This document shows, one piece after another, positions 1 through 5,577 of a stretch of DNA of 14,906 bases. The stretch is taken from contig JAGMDP010000107.1 of the NCBI GenBank assembly GCA_023128635.1, positions 1-14,906 on the forward strand, in the 5' to 3' direction. Source of the stretch: Candidatus Heimdallarchaeota archaeon. GTDB lineage: Archaea > Asgardarchaeota > Heimdallarchaeia > JABLTI01. The notes under the pieces are model-generated. The model made no database searches. It saw only the letters and a list, made by a program, of their open reading frames with translations, and was not told where the DNA came from. Both the position numbers and the translations under genes were made by a program. The first letter of the stretch is position 1. Every line of letters starts with the position of its first letter.

Positions 1-417
1 TGCAACTATTTCATTAAAAATTTCCTTTATCCTTTGTTTAAATTCGTTAACAGTTTCACCATTTGGAACTCTAATAGTATGATCTTCCCAACAGGAATTT
101 AGGAACGCACTTTCTTCTTCAGTTAATTTCTTGGAATTCTTTCCTTCGTAATCACCTAAACTGAACTCTCTTAAACGCTCATCAAAAACGATATTTTTTA
201 TTCCAAGGATTTTAGTGACAATTTTGGCTGTCTCTGTTGCTCGAGATAAATCTGATGCATATACGGCATCAAAAACTATTTTGCTTTCTAAGAGTTTTTC
301 TCCAACTGATTTAGCTTGTTCTCTTCCAAGATCTGAAAGAGTAGAGTCCAAGTGCCCCTGAATTATATTTTCCTTGTTAGCTTCGCTTTGTCCGTGTCTT
401 AGTAAAAGAATTCTCAT
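1..417 (-). CDS. Histidine phosphatase family protein, C-terminus beyond window edge
   Basis: This gene is partial. It starts at the ATG at 415-417 and stays open to base 1, giving 139 codons. The N-terminus MRILLLRHGQSEAN carries the RHG motif with the phospho-accepting histidine (H8). The SRATETA segment supplies the second conserved arginine and LREFSLGDYEG the acid-bearing LRE...EG motif. The second catalytic histidine (usually in GHGG) should lie in the missing part. The family comprises cytosolic phosphoglycerate-mutase-like phosphatases acting on sugar phosphates, nucleotides or cofactor precursors; the substrate cannot be read from sequence. It is an obvious paralogue of the gene just upstream, with the same RHGQSEAN, FDAVYASD and LTEEES blocks. 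The two are 14 nt apart, with a GGAG-type SD at 425-430, so this is the last visible gene of a three-gene operon. Confidence 0.93.
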   Translation of the reverse strand, partial: MRILLLRHGQSEANKENIIQGHLDSTLSDLGREQAKSVGEKLLESKIVFDAVYASDLSRATETAKIVTKILGIKNIVFDERLREFSLGDYEGKNSKKLTEEESAFLNSCWEDHTIRVPNGETVNEFKQRIKEIFNEIVA

Positions 418-424
418 TTTATAA

Positions 425-430
425 TCTCCA
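425..430 (-). promoter_or_regulatory. Shine-Dalgarno site of the distal histidine phosphatase
   Basis: On the minus strand TGGAGA lies 7 nt upstream of the ATG at 415-417 and fits the 3' end of 16S rRNA. It sits in the 14-nt gap between the two phosphatase genes and supports the chosen start. Confidence 0.6.
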
Positions 431-431
431 T

Positions 432-1043
432 TTAAATTTCTTTATTATTAAACATAGTAATTTTCCAAGAATCTTCTGCAGATTCTCTTTCGATAATATT
501 CAGCTGACAACTCCCAAACCATTCTTCAAGTTTCTCTGGTAAAAGATTCAGAACTCTAATCAATATATGATATAGGGTCCCACCATGACCAACGATAAGA
601 ATAGTGGAATTTTCTTGGTTATTTTCTATTATTTCTAAGAATGCTTCCTTTATTCTTATAGTCATATCTAGATTACTTTCACCATCTGGGACTTTTACAT
701 CTTTATCTACTCGCATTGTAGAGTCAAGGAAATCACTCTCTTCTTCAGTTAAGCCATCAAAGTTTTTCCCTTCGAAAACTCCTGCATCTCCTTCCCTTAA
801 TCGTTTATCAAAAATAATATTCTTAAAACCAATTTCACTGCAAATGATTTTTGCTGTTTCAGAAGCTCTTACCATATCTGATGCATAAACAGCATCAAAC
901 TTGATTCCTTTTTGTGAAAACTCTTGACCTAAAGATTTAGCTTGCTCCTTCCCTAAATCTGTAAGAGGATAAGCACCATGCCCAGCGATAATTCTGTGTA
1001 AATTTGCTTCACTTTGGCCATGTCTCACCATATAAAATTTCAT
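432..1043 (-). CDS. Histidine phosphatase family protein (phosphoglycerate mutase-like)
   Basis: This is a complete 203-residue protein, a typical length for a single-domain histidine phosphatase. RHGQS at 7-11 places the phospho-histidine at H8. R59 (in SDMVRASETA) and E84 (in LREGDAGVFEG) match the conserved arginine and acid, and GHGG at 152-155 supplies the second catalytic histidine, H153. All expected active-site residues are present, so an active phosphatase or mutase is likely. The substrate is unknown; CobC-like, phosphoglycerate mutase-like and sugar-phosphatase roles share this signature. No signal peptide is seen. Its ATG overlaps the stop codon of the upstream membrane-protein gene as ATGA (1040-1043), and a GAGGA SD lies just upstream inside that gene. 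This implies translational coupling. A second paralogue follows downstream. Confidence 0.94.
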   Translation of the reverse strand: MKFYMVRHGQSEANLHRIIAGHGAYPLTDLGKEQAKSLGQEFSQKGIKFDAVYASDMVRASETAKIICSEIGFKNIIFDKRLREGDAGVFEGKNFDGLTEEESDFLDSTMRVDKDVKVPDGESNLDMTIRIKEAFLEIIENNQENSTILIVGHGGTLYHILIRVLNLLPEKLEEWFGSCQLNIIERESAEDSWKITMFNNKEI

Positions 1044-1855
1044 GTTGTTTCCTCTTCAAGTGCTTCTTTCGCTAATTTTATTTTGTCTTCAGGAATTTCC
1101 ATTTGCTTGTATTCCTCAATCCCTTTCTTTATTCTTTGAATGCTATTAACAAAGTAATTTGGAAGCTTATAGGATTCTACCATGGTATCAAGAATTAAGA
1201 GATATTTCCACAAGTAACTAGAAATATAGGATAGATAGTGTGAAGCATTTTCATCTGTTTCAATTAATTTCTTTATTTGTGGCTTTCTCTTGGAAGAAAT
1301 TAGTACTAAATATCTAAATAGGATCTCAGGTTGAAGAACAATCGGTAGCAATGTTTCCATTCTAAGAGCATATTTCAAAATGAAACCTGAGAGCATATAT
1401 TTTGTTTCTATGTTCTTCACGGATTCAAAAGATTCTTTTACTAAATTATAAGTCGGTGTATCAAATTTTTGCATATGTTTTTTTGTTTCTCGCCATTCAC
1501 TTTTTTTGATTTTTATTTGCAAATTCTCTGTTCCTTTTTTCTTAACTATGAAATATTCTGTTACAAAAAAAGCACCAATGATAAGCAGTAATCCTAATAA
1601 TATTAGGGGCATAGCTACTGATTCCTCCGGAAATATTTGGAATCTTTCAGCTATAGCTAAGAATATACTCATGAGGACAACTACTGTACTAATAACAGAT
1701 AGAGAGATAATATCGTACTTTCTCTTTGTTTGGTAAGCTTCAAATCTTATTATTCGATCTCTAATTCTTCTTGCGAATTGTTCTTCTTCTACAGCTTGAT
1801 TGATTAATGCGACTGCAATTGTTGCACTTCTTTTCAGTTGTTCCTCAGTTGACAT
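1040..1855 (-). CDS. Two-helix membrane protein of unknown function
   Basis: I do not recognise this 271-residue protein. Residues 1-47 are hydrophilic and helical with many acidic and basic residues. Two membrane helices follow at about 49-69 and 81-104, with a short loop between them (RFQIFPEES). The rest (about 105-271) is a long, charged, mostly alpha-helical region, probably cytosolic because the turn after helix 2 is positively charged (VKKKG). No catalytic motif is evident. It is the first gene of an operon with two histidine phosphatases, and its TGA overlaps the next ATG by 4 nt, so its stoichiometry may be linked to theirs. There is no SD before the ATG at 1853-1855. A TATA-like element ends about 26 nt upstream, suggesting a leaderless message. 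Confidence 0.85.
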   Translation of the reverse strand: MSTEEQLKRSATIAVALINQAVEEEQFARRIRDRIIRFEAYQTKRKYDIISLSVISTVVVLMSIFLAIAERFQIFPEESVAMPLILLGLLLIIGAFFVTEYFIVKKKGTENLQIKIKKSEWRETKKHMQKFDTPTYNLVKESFESVKNIETKYMLSGFILKYALRMETLLPIVLQPEILFRYLVLISSKRKPQIKKLIETDENASHYLSYISSYLWKYLLILDTMVESYKLPNYFVNSIQRIKKGIEEYKQMEIPEDKIKLAKEALEEETT

Positions 1856-1878
1856 TTCAAAAACCCAGTATCTAATGT

Positions 1879-1891
1879 TCTTTTAATTTGT
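1879..1891 (-). promoter_or_regulatory. Candidate archaeal TATA/BRE promoter of the phosphatase operon
   Basis: Read on the minus strand, CACAAATTAAAAG lies with its A/T core about 26-35 nt upstream of the ATG at 1853-1855. It resembles a purine-rich BRE followed by a weak TATA box. No SD is visible between it and the start, which fits a leaderless or near-leaderless transcript. The region is AT-rich, so chance matches are possible. Confidence 0.4.
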
Positions 1892-1959
1892 GAATAACTA
1901 CAAACAAACTAATCTTAGCTATTTATGTCTTTTTTCAGAAGAATTGTAAATATTCATAA

Positions 1960-1989
1960 AAGTAATTGTAAGAATTATTATAATTACTT
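1960..1989. repeat. Inverted repeat bracketing a TATA-like element
   Basis: AAGTAATT (1960-1967) is the exact reverse complement of AATTACTT (1982-1989), with a 14-bp spacer. The TATA-like stretch TTATTATAATT (about 1977-1986) overlaps the spacer and right arm. It lies about 28-37 nt before the TTG start of the plus-strand gene at 2014, so this may be an operator over its promoter. AT richness weakens the case. Confidence 0.35.
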
Positions 1990-2003
1990 AATCTACCTTT
2001 AAT

Positions 2004-2009
2004 GTGATG
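2004..2009 (+). promoter_or_regulatory. GTGAT-type Shine-Dalgarno deciding a TTG start
   Basis: GTGATG lies 4-5 nt before the TTG at 2014-2016. GTGAT is complementary to the AUCAC part of the usual 16S 3' end (AUCACCUCC). There is no in-frame ATG near the beginning of the gene, so this site supports TTG as the start. Confidence 0.5.
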
Positions 2010-2013
2010 AAAT

Positions 2014-2313
2014 TTGTCTGAAAAGAAAATCCCTCAAGAAGAAACTGATGAAAAAGGACCACATAAAAGTAAGCCTCTACTTTATCTTGCATTTGGGCTT
2101 TCTATTGCTGGTGCAGCTTTAATGGTCATTCCGACTATACTCATTTTTATGCCATGGATAGAATTGAAATGGGAAAATCTTTTCTCATATCCCCATACAT
2201 ATTTCGTTATTGCAGGATTTGTTGTTCTTACTGCGGGGTTAATTTTACAAAGAAGAATTACCACACCAATGGAAATGGAAAAAACAGCGAAACTTAAAAG
2301 CAGATTAGAATGA
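2014..2313 (+). CDS. Small two-helix membrane protein, unknown
   Basis: This 99-residue protein begins at a TTG codon supported by a GTGAT ribosome site. I do not recognise the family. A charged N-terminus (residues 1-20: acidic, then Lys/His) precedes a membrane helix at about 21-46. A short external loop holding PWIEL and ENLFSYPH follows, then a second helix at about 62-79, and a basic, helical C-terminal tail (QRRITTP...KLKSRLE). With positive residues on both flanks, both ends are probably cytosolic, forming a hairpin in the membrane. It stands alone on the plus strand, divergent from the phosphatase operon and convergent with the next gene. A T-rich run follows its stop. Confidence 0.75.
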   Translation: MSEKKIPQEETDEKGPHKSKPLLYLAFGLSIAGAALMVIPTILIFMPWIELKWENLFSYPHTYFVIAGFVVLTAGLILQRRITTPMEMEKTAKLKSRLE

Positions 2314-2338
2314 TTTTCTATTCTTCTTCAATCCTTTT
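2313..2338 (+). terminator. T-rich terminator-like tract
   Basis: Directly after the TGA at 2311-2313 the plus strand reads T-rich (ATTTTCTATTCTTCTTC, then CCTTTTATC). There is no stem-loop. Archaeal termination often relies on such T tracts alone, and here it fills the 23-bp gap between two convergent genes. Confidence 0.4.
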
Positions 2339-3119
2339 ATCTAACTAATTGTATAGCATATTTATCCAGAATTTTCTTGAATTTCACATAATCTCTATAT
2401 TTAACTATTTCAAGTCTTGATCCATATTCTCTTAGATTTACTTCTTCCATTTTTTCCACTGCTTTGACTCTTTGTTTTGAATCAAATTTTTCTTGGGGCA
2501 GATGCATGTAAATTTTATCTTTCTTCATATCGATTATTGAAAGTATTCCTTCATCAAGAATCAGTTGAGGATCTTCATATTCAATTAAACCTGCATCTCC
2601 AAAACTATAAGCTCGAATAATCTTTATTTTTACTATTTCATTTATTTTGTCAAGAACTTCTATCATAGAATCTTTTGTAATATCTAGCTCTTTTTTCCAT
2701 TTCTTTTTTTGCATATCATTCAAGATTTTTTCTATGGTTAAATGATTATTCAAAACATACCGTTCTTGCTTCTCTTTTAAAATCAAAAAAACTGAACAGA
2801 CCCGTCCATGTTCTGCAATACGTGAATCCTTTGTATTAGAAGCTTTCACATTGAAAGAATAAATCAAATATCTAAGATTTGCGTTCTCAAAAATCGGCAA
2901 AGGTCCAAATAAACCTCCCAACATATCTTCTCCTCCATGAACTGCAGACATGCCATGGACAACCATAAGATTAAGAATATCTAGAGGTAAGCGCGTTTTT
3001 TTGTAACGGGCAATAGGACCTATGTCTTCAAAGACTCCAATAACTATACCATGAAAAGCACTTGCTGGTTTAGTCTTTTTTTTCTTTGATTTCTTTTTAG
3101 CTTTAGTATTAGTTGACAT
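2337..3119 (-). CDS. Unrecognised soluble protein with Lys-rich N-terminus; possible longin/roadblock-like domain
   Basis: This 260-residue protein has an ATG start. Residues 1-18 are a polybasic tail (KAKKKSKKKKTK), probably disordered, that could contact nucleic acid, ribosomes or acidic membranes. Residues about 22-140 read as alternating strands and helices: HGIVIGVFEDIGPIARY looks like a two-strand hairpin, followed by a helix, then LRYLIYSFNVKA and GRVCSVFLILK as central strands. This order resembles the small longin/roadblock-like domains common in Asgard genomes, but that is a pattern judgement without an alignment. Residues about 140-260 are a charged alpha/beta region without recognised motifs. 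There are no membrane segments or catalytic residues I can name. The ATG is preceded by a weak GGT and a TATA-like TTTATAG about 20 nt upstream, so the leader should be short. Confidence 0.8.
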   Translation of the reverse strand: MSTNTKAKKKSKKKKTKPASAFHGIVIGVFEDIGPIARYKKTRLPLDILNLMVVHGMSAVHGGEDMLGGLFGPLPIFENANLRYLIYSFNVKASNTKDSRIAEHGRVCSVFLILKEKQERYVLNNHLTIEKILNDMQKKKWKKELDITKDSMIEVLDKINEIVKIKIIRAYSFGDAGLIEYEDPQLILDEGILSIIDMKKDKIYMHLPQEKFDSKQRVKAVEKMEEVNLREYGSRLEIVKYRDYVKFKKILDKYAIQLVR

Positions 3120-3135
3120 TTACTTTACCTTTTCA

Positions 3136-3146
3136 CTATAAATCAT
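3136..3146 (-). promoter_or_regulatory. Candidate TATA box of the Lys-rich protein gene
   Basis: On the minus strand GATTTATAGTG lies about 17-27 nt upstream of the ATG at 3117-3119. This is consistent with an archaeal TATA box driving a near-leaderless message. It is based on position and composition only. Confidence 0.35.
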
Positions 3147-3211
3147 TATTAGCTAAATTTTTTGAGAATTGAATAGTTGTAAACAATAAATTCGATTACA
3201 CATAAAAAAAG

Positions 3212-3399
3212 AATTAGTTATTAAAGTAATTTTCGACGAAAAGAATTTCTCATTTCAAAAAAGTTAAATCCGAAAAGGAACTTTTGGGTTATATATCCGA
3301 ATTGATTGTCCAATTACGATTAATTAAGGATAGGATAACAACTAAGGTATTAAATAACTAAAGAACAAAATTAGTTATTTAGATATACATCGTCGAAAA
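3212..3399. repeat. Two-copy composite direct repeat in a promoter region
   Basis: AATTAGTTATT occurs at 3212-3222 and again at 3369-3379. TCGACGAAAA at 3233-3242 is matched by TCGTCGAAAA at 3390-3399. In both copies the two blocks are spaced identically (21 nt start to start), so the 31-bp units are offset by exactly 157 bp. They match in 20 of 21 flanking positions, while the 10-bp middle is largely different. The left copy contains the palindrome TTTTCGaCGAAAA; the right copy sits just before the SD of the downstream gene. This pattern fits two binding sites for one regulator or a partly duplicated promoter. Confidence 0.6.
3289..3298 (+). promoter_or_regulatory. Candidate TATA box for the zinc-ribbon membrane protein
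   Basis: TTATATATCC is the closest match to an archaeal TATA consensus in this intergenic region. It would place transcription start near 3318 and give a leader of about 100 nt carrying the right-hand repeat unit and the SD. A nearer alternative, AGTTATTTAG at about 3374-3383, would give a very short leader. Confidence 0.4.
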
Positions 3400-3402
3400 T
3401 AT

Positions 3403-3408
3403 GAGGAG
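3403..3408 (+). promoter_or_regulatory. GAGGAG Shine-Dalgarno deciding a TTG start
   Basis: GAGGAG lies 9 nt before the TTG at 3418-3420. The nearby ATG at 3411-3413 is out of frame with the long reading frame, so TTG is the likely initiator. The following codons (Ser-Ser-Glu) resemble those of the other TTG-started gene at 2014. Confidence 0.6.
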
Positions 3409-3417
3409 AAATGATAT

Positions 3418-4707
3418 TTGTCTTCTGAGAACGAATACAAGAAATTACTTGTGATTGGAACATTAATTGGTTTACTAGGTTCATTAGCAATCATTGTTGG
3501 TATGATTCTAGATATTGTTGGCGGAGCAATCGCGGTTCATGGATTAGCAATTCTTACTTTAGTTTTTGGCATTTTTATAACTTGTTTGATTACTTTTCTA
3601 GGAGCCTTGACCCCACATGGTCTTAATATAAATGATGAACGACCAAGTCTCTTTGCACTTTTGTTATTTATATTTGCCCCTACAGTGATTTTTACCTACT
3701 TTAACACACCATTATATTTTCTATTGGATTATGGGAATGCAGTTCTTGGCTCAGGCTCGATTTCAGCTAGCTTTTACATCGTCTTTATTGGAGTAGCTCT
3801 ATTGCTTATTGCTTTTCTATTCCTAGCATGGATCTTTTTATGGAAAAACAGATTGAGCTCAACCGGTGGATTAAACCTCGGAGGAACATCTGATATTAGA
3901 TTTGTAAAAATCTTACGAATAATTACCAGTTTTCTAACTATTCTTGCTGCTACAGGAATTATCCTCGGGATGATTTTACCAGCATCAGGAACAGCTGCAG
4001 CTGGATTGTTAATGTACGAAGATGGATCGCAAATTGATCTTGCAGCATTAACTTTTATTGTAATACTTGCCGGGATAATCATTACTGCAGTTATCATGTT
4101 ACTGGGTAATTTTGGCATTCAGAAATTGCCAAATAGTGAATTGCCTGTATTAGCATTACTATCTTTAGCAATCATTCTACCAGGTTATGAACCACAAACA
4201 GCAACAACCTCGTTTTGGAGTTCACCAGTTCGAGCATTACTATCATATGGAAACAGTATATTTGGAGACCTAGAAATTTGGGGTTGGATTTTGATTGTTG
4301 GGTTACTAGTATTAGTTTTAGCCTTCTTCTTAGGCATTCTTTCATTCTTTTTAGGTAAAACAGCAACCTTCATAGCAAGACCTGCAAGAGCAGCAAGATC
4401 TGGAGGTTCTGGAGGATTAGAAGGTAGAAGAAAGAAAGGAAAATTCCCATCAAGCCCACCATCAGCACCTGCAGGATCAGTAGAAGGATCACCACCAGCA
4501 GCACTTTCAGGATCACCAACTGGAGTACAGCCAACAGTTACATCAGCACCACCATCACCACCAAGCTTTATGCCTTCAGCTCCACAAGGAGCATCAACAA
4601 CAGCTCCAACCGGAGACTCACCAACATGTCCATTCTGTGGGAAAGAACTAAGATTCATAGATGAATATTCTCGATGGTATTGTGACACCTGCTCTCAATA
4701 CGTGTAA
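3418..4707 (+). CDS. Polytopic membrane protein with internal duplication, Pro-rich linker and C-terminal zinc ribbon
   Basis: This 429-residue protein is not a family I can name. About eight membrane helices are visible: roughly 9-31, 42-63, 78-95, 117-142, 162-188, 208-232, 242-255 and 286-313. The two halves look homologous: LLDYGNAVLG at 102-111 and LLSYGNSIFG at 274-283 occupy the same place before the last helix of each half. Residues about 320-402 form a low-complexity linker rich in Pro, Ser, Ala and Gly with an early basic patch (EGRRKKGK). The C-terminus (404-425) holds CPFC and CDTC separated by 14 residues, a zinc-ribbon knuckle pair. The ribbon is probably cytosolic and on a flexible tether, so it may bind a protein or nucleic acid. 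It is monocistronic, with an SD, a TTG start and a hairpin terminator. Confidence 0.85.
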   Translation: MSSENEYKKLLVIGTLIGLLGSLAIIVGMILDIVGGAIAVHGLAILTLVFGIFITCLITFLGALTPHGLNINDERPSLFALLLFIFAPTVIFTYFNTPLYFLLDYGNAVLGSGSISASFYIVFIGVALLLIAFLFLAWIFLWKNRLSSTGGLNLGGTSDIRFVKILRIITSFLTILAATGIILGMILPASGTAAAGLLMYEDGSQIDLAALTFIVILAGIIITAVIMLLGNFGIQKLPNSELPVLALLSLAIILPGYEPQTATTSFWSSPVRALLSYGNSIFGDLEIWGWILIVGLLVLVLAFFLGILSFFLGKTATFIARPARAARSGGSGGLEGRRKKGKFPSSPPSAPAGSVEGSPPAALSGSPTGVQPTVTSAPPSPPSFMPSAPQGASTTAPTGDSPTCPFCGKELRFIDEYSRWYCDTCSQYV

Positions 4708-4753
4708 AAAAAGGAAAGGAATCAATCCTTTCTATTTCTATTTATTTTTTATT
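4706..4753. terminator. Bidirectional stem-loop terminator between convergent genes
   Basis: GAAAGGA (4714-4720) and TCCTTTC (4726-4732) form a perfect 7-bp stem with a 5-nt loop. On the plus strand it is followed by T-rich sequence (4733-4753, including TTATTTTTTATT). On the minus strand it is followed by a run of seven T (complement of 4706-4712). It can therefore end transcription of both the zinc-ribbon gene and the PlsY-like gene, which converge here. Confidence 0.7.
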
Positions 4754-5474
4754 AAACATCTAATTGATTATCTTCTGTTAATTTGAGTTCTTTTCCTATT
4801 TTGTATTCTTTCCCTTGGAACATATCTACTACTGGCTTGATATATTTTGGAATTGTTGCTACCACTATTCCAGTAACAATTAGTCCTAATATTAATCCAT
4901 TATTCAGAAGATGATTTATGGCCCAGGGTGGGAATATTGGTATAAAAAATGCTATTGGTAAGGTTAGTAGAAAACCAAAGAATTGTGATGGTCTCACATA
5001 TTTTGTTATTACAGTTAGTAATGCATGAAAAGTCATGTAAATAACTAGGATTAGAGGATTTACTAAACATAAAATTCCAGCGGATGTTCCCAACCCTCTT
5101 CCACCTTTAAATTTCAAATAAATACTAAAATTGTGTCCAAGAACAACACAAGTTGCTACCAAAATATAGATTACAGCATCCAAGTCTGGGAAAGTCCATG
5201 GATCTACCGCGGTTCCTGTAAATGAATCATCAAATTCAATTAACATGACTGTTAAAACACATAACAATCCTTTTGCAAAATCCATTAGACCTGCGAGAAA
5301 ACCAAAAGCAAAACCAGCAGTTATCATTGTATTCAACCCTCCAACATTCTTCGTTCCTACTTCTCGCAAATCTTTTCCTGTTCTCCATTTTGCAACCAAA
5401 TATGAAAATGGAATTGATCCAATTAAATAGGCAATTAAAGGACAAATTATTACCCAAATCCAAGACGGAACCAT
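4752..5474 (-). CDS. plsY: PlsY-like glycerol-3-phosphate acyltransferase, divergent
   Basis: From the ATG at 5472-5474 the protein has 240 residues, slightly longer than usual PlsY (about 200-215). PlsY is an integral membrane enzyme that moves an acyl group from acyl-phosphate to glycerol-3-phosphate, making lysophosphatidate. Motif 1 is visible as GSIPFSYLVAKW (19-30) then DLREVGTKNVG (35-45). Motif 2 is GHNFSIYLKFKGGRGLGT (113-130), the glycine-rich phosphate-binding loop. Helices alternate around both. Differences from the family: the usual GSGN is GTKN, the Pro in GHxxPvF is Ser, and the His and Asn expected in motif 3 are not identifiable (PKYIKPVVDMFQGKE, 209-223), although its final GxE remains. 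Substrate may therefore differ. The frame stays open upstream to 5606, but the ATG at 5474 starts the conserved part and has a GTGA ribosome site. It follows a nitroreductase gene by 103 nt. Confidence 0.85.
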   Translation of the reverse strand: MVPSWIWVIICPLIAYLIGSIPFSYLVAKWRTGKDLREVGTKNVGGLNTMITAGFAFGFLAGLMDFAKGLLCVLTVMLIEFDDSFTGTAVDPWTFPDLDAVIYILVATCVVLGHNFSIYLKFKGGRGLGTSAGILCLVNPLILVIYMTFHALLTVITKYVRPSQFFGFLLTLPIAFFIPIFPPWAINHLLNNGLILGLIVTGIVVATIPKYIKPVVDMFQGKEYKIGKELKLTEDNQLDV

Positions 5475-5479
5475 ACTTT

Positions 5480-5485
5480 TCACAT
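5480..5485 (-). promoter_or_regulatory. GTGA-type ribosome binding site of the PlsY-like gene
   Basis: On the minus strand TGTGAAAAGT immediately precedes the ATG at 5472-5474, with GTGA about 6 nt away. It pairs with the AUCAC part of the 16S 3' end, as before tldD. The GTG inside it is also in frame and could start translation four codons earlier. Confidence 0.45.
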
Positions 5486-5500
5486 TCCAATAAAACAATC

Positions 5501-5570
5501 TATTTTCTAGAAGAAAATTAAGTCTTATCCCTTTTGTATTTTCTGTTCGAAAAATACCTTTCAGAAAATA
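5501..5570 (-). repeat. Two inverted repeats sharing one half-site in the PlsY-like leader
   Basis: TATTTTCTG (5537-5545) pairs perfectly with CAGAAAATA (5562-5570) across a 16-nt loop. A second hairpin, ATTTTCT (5502-5508) with AGAAAAT (5512-5518), has a 3-nt loop. Both use the same ATTTTCT/AGAAAAT half-site, and TATTTTCT itself recurs 36 nt apart (5501 and 5537). They occupy most of the gap between the nitroreductase stop and the PlsY-like start. Neither is followed by a clear T run on the minus strand, so operator sites or leader RNA structures fit better than a simple terminator. Confidence 0.5.
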
Positions 5571-5577
5571 GGATAGG

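Larger units (their letters stand above)
3120..3417. other. 298-bp divergent intergenic region
   Basis: This is the largest gene-free stretch in the window and lies between two divergently transcribed genes. It holds the promoters of both, a palindrome TTTTCGaCGAAAA (3230-3242), a composite direct repeat (separate entry), a strong TATA-like box at 3289-3298, and the SD of the plus-strand gene at its right end. No small ORF with a convincing start and SD was found in it. Confidence 0.7.

Noticed and set aside
604..888. Plus-strand frame opposite the histidine phosphatase
   Set aside because: Fully antisense to a gene with complete catalytic motifs; no promoter or SD, composition typical of a shadow.
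4185..4688. Long minus-strand frame opposite the zinc-ribbon protein
   Set aside because: It is a shadow of the low-complexity Pro/Ser/Ala codons (CCA, TCA, GCA) on the plus strand. Its Gly/Asp/Ala-rich product has no fold or SD, and the plus-strand protein has clear helices and a zinc ribbon.
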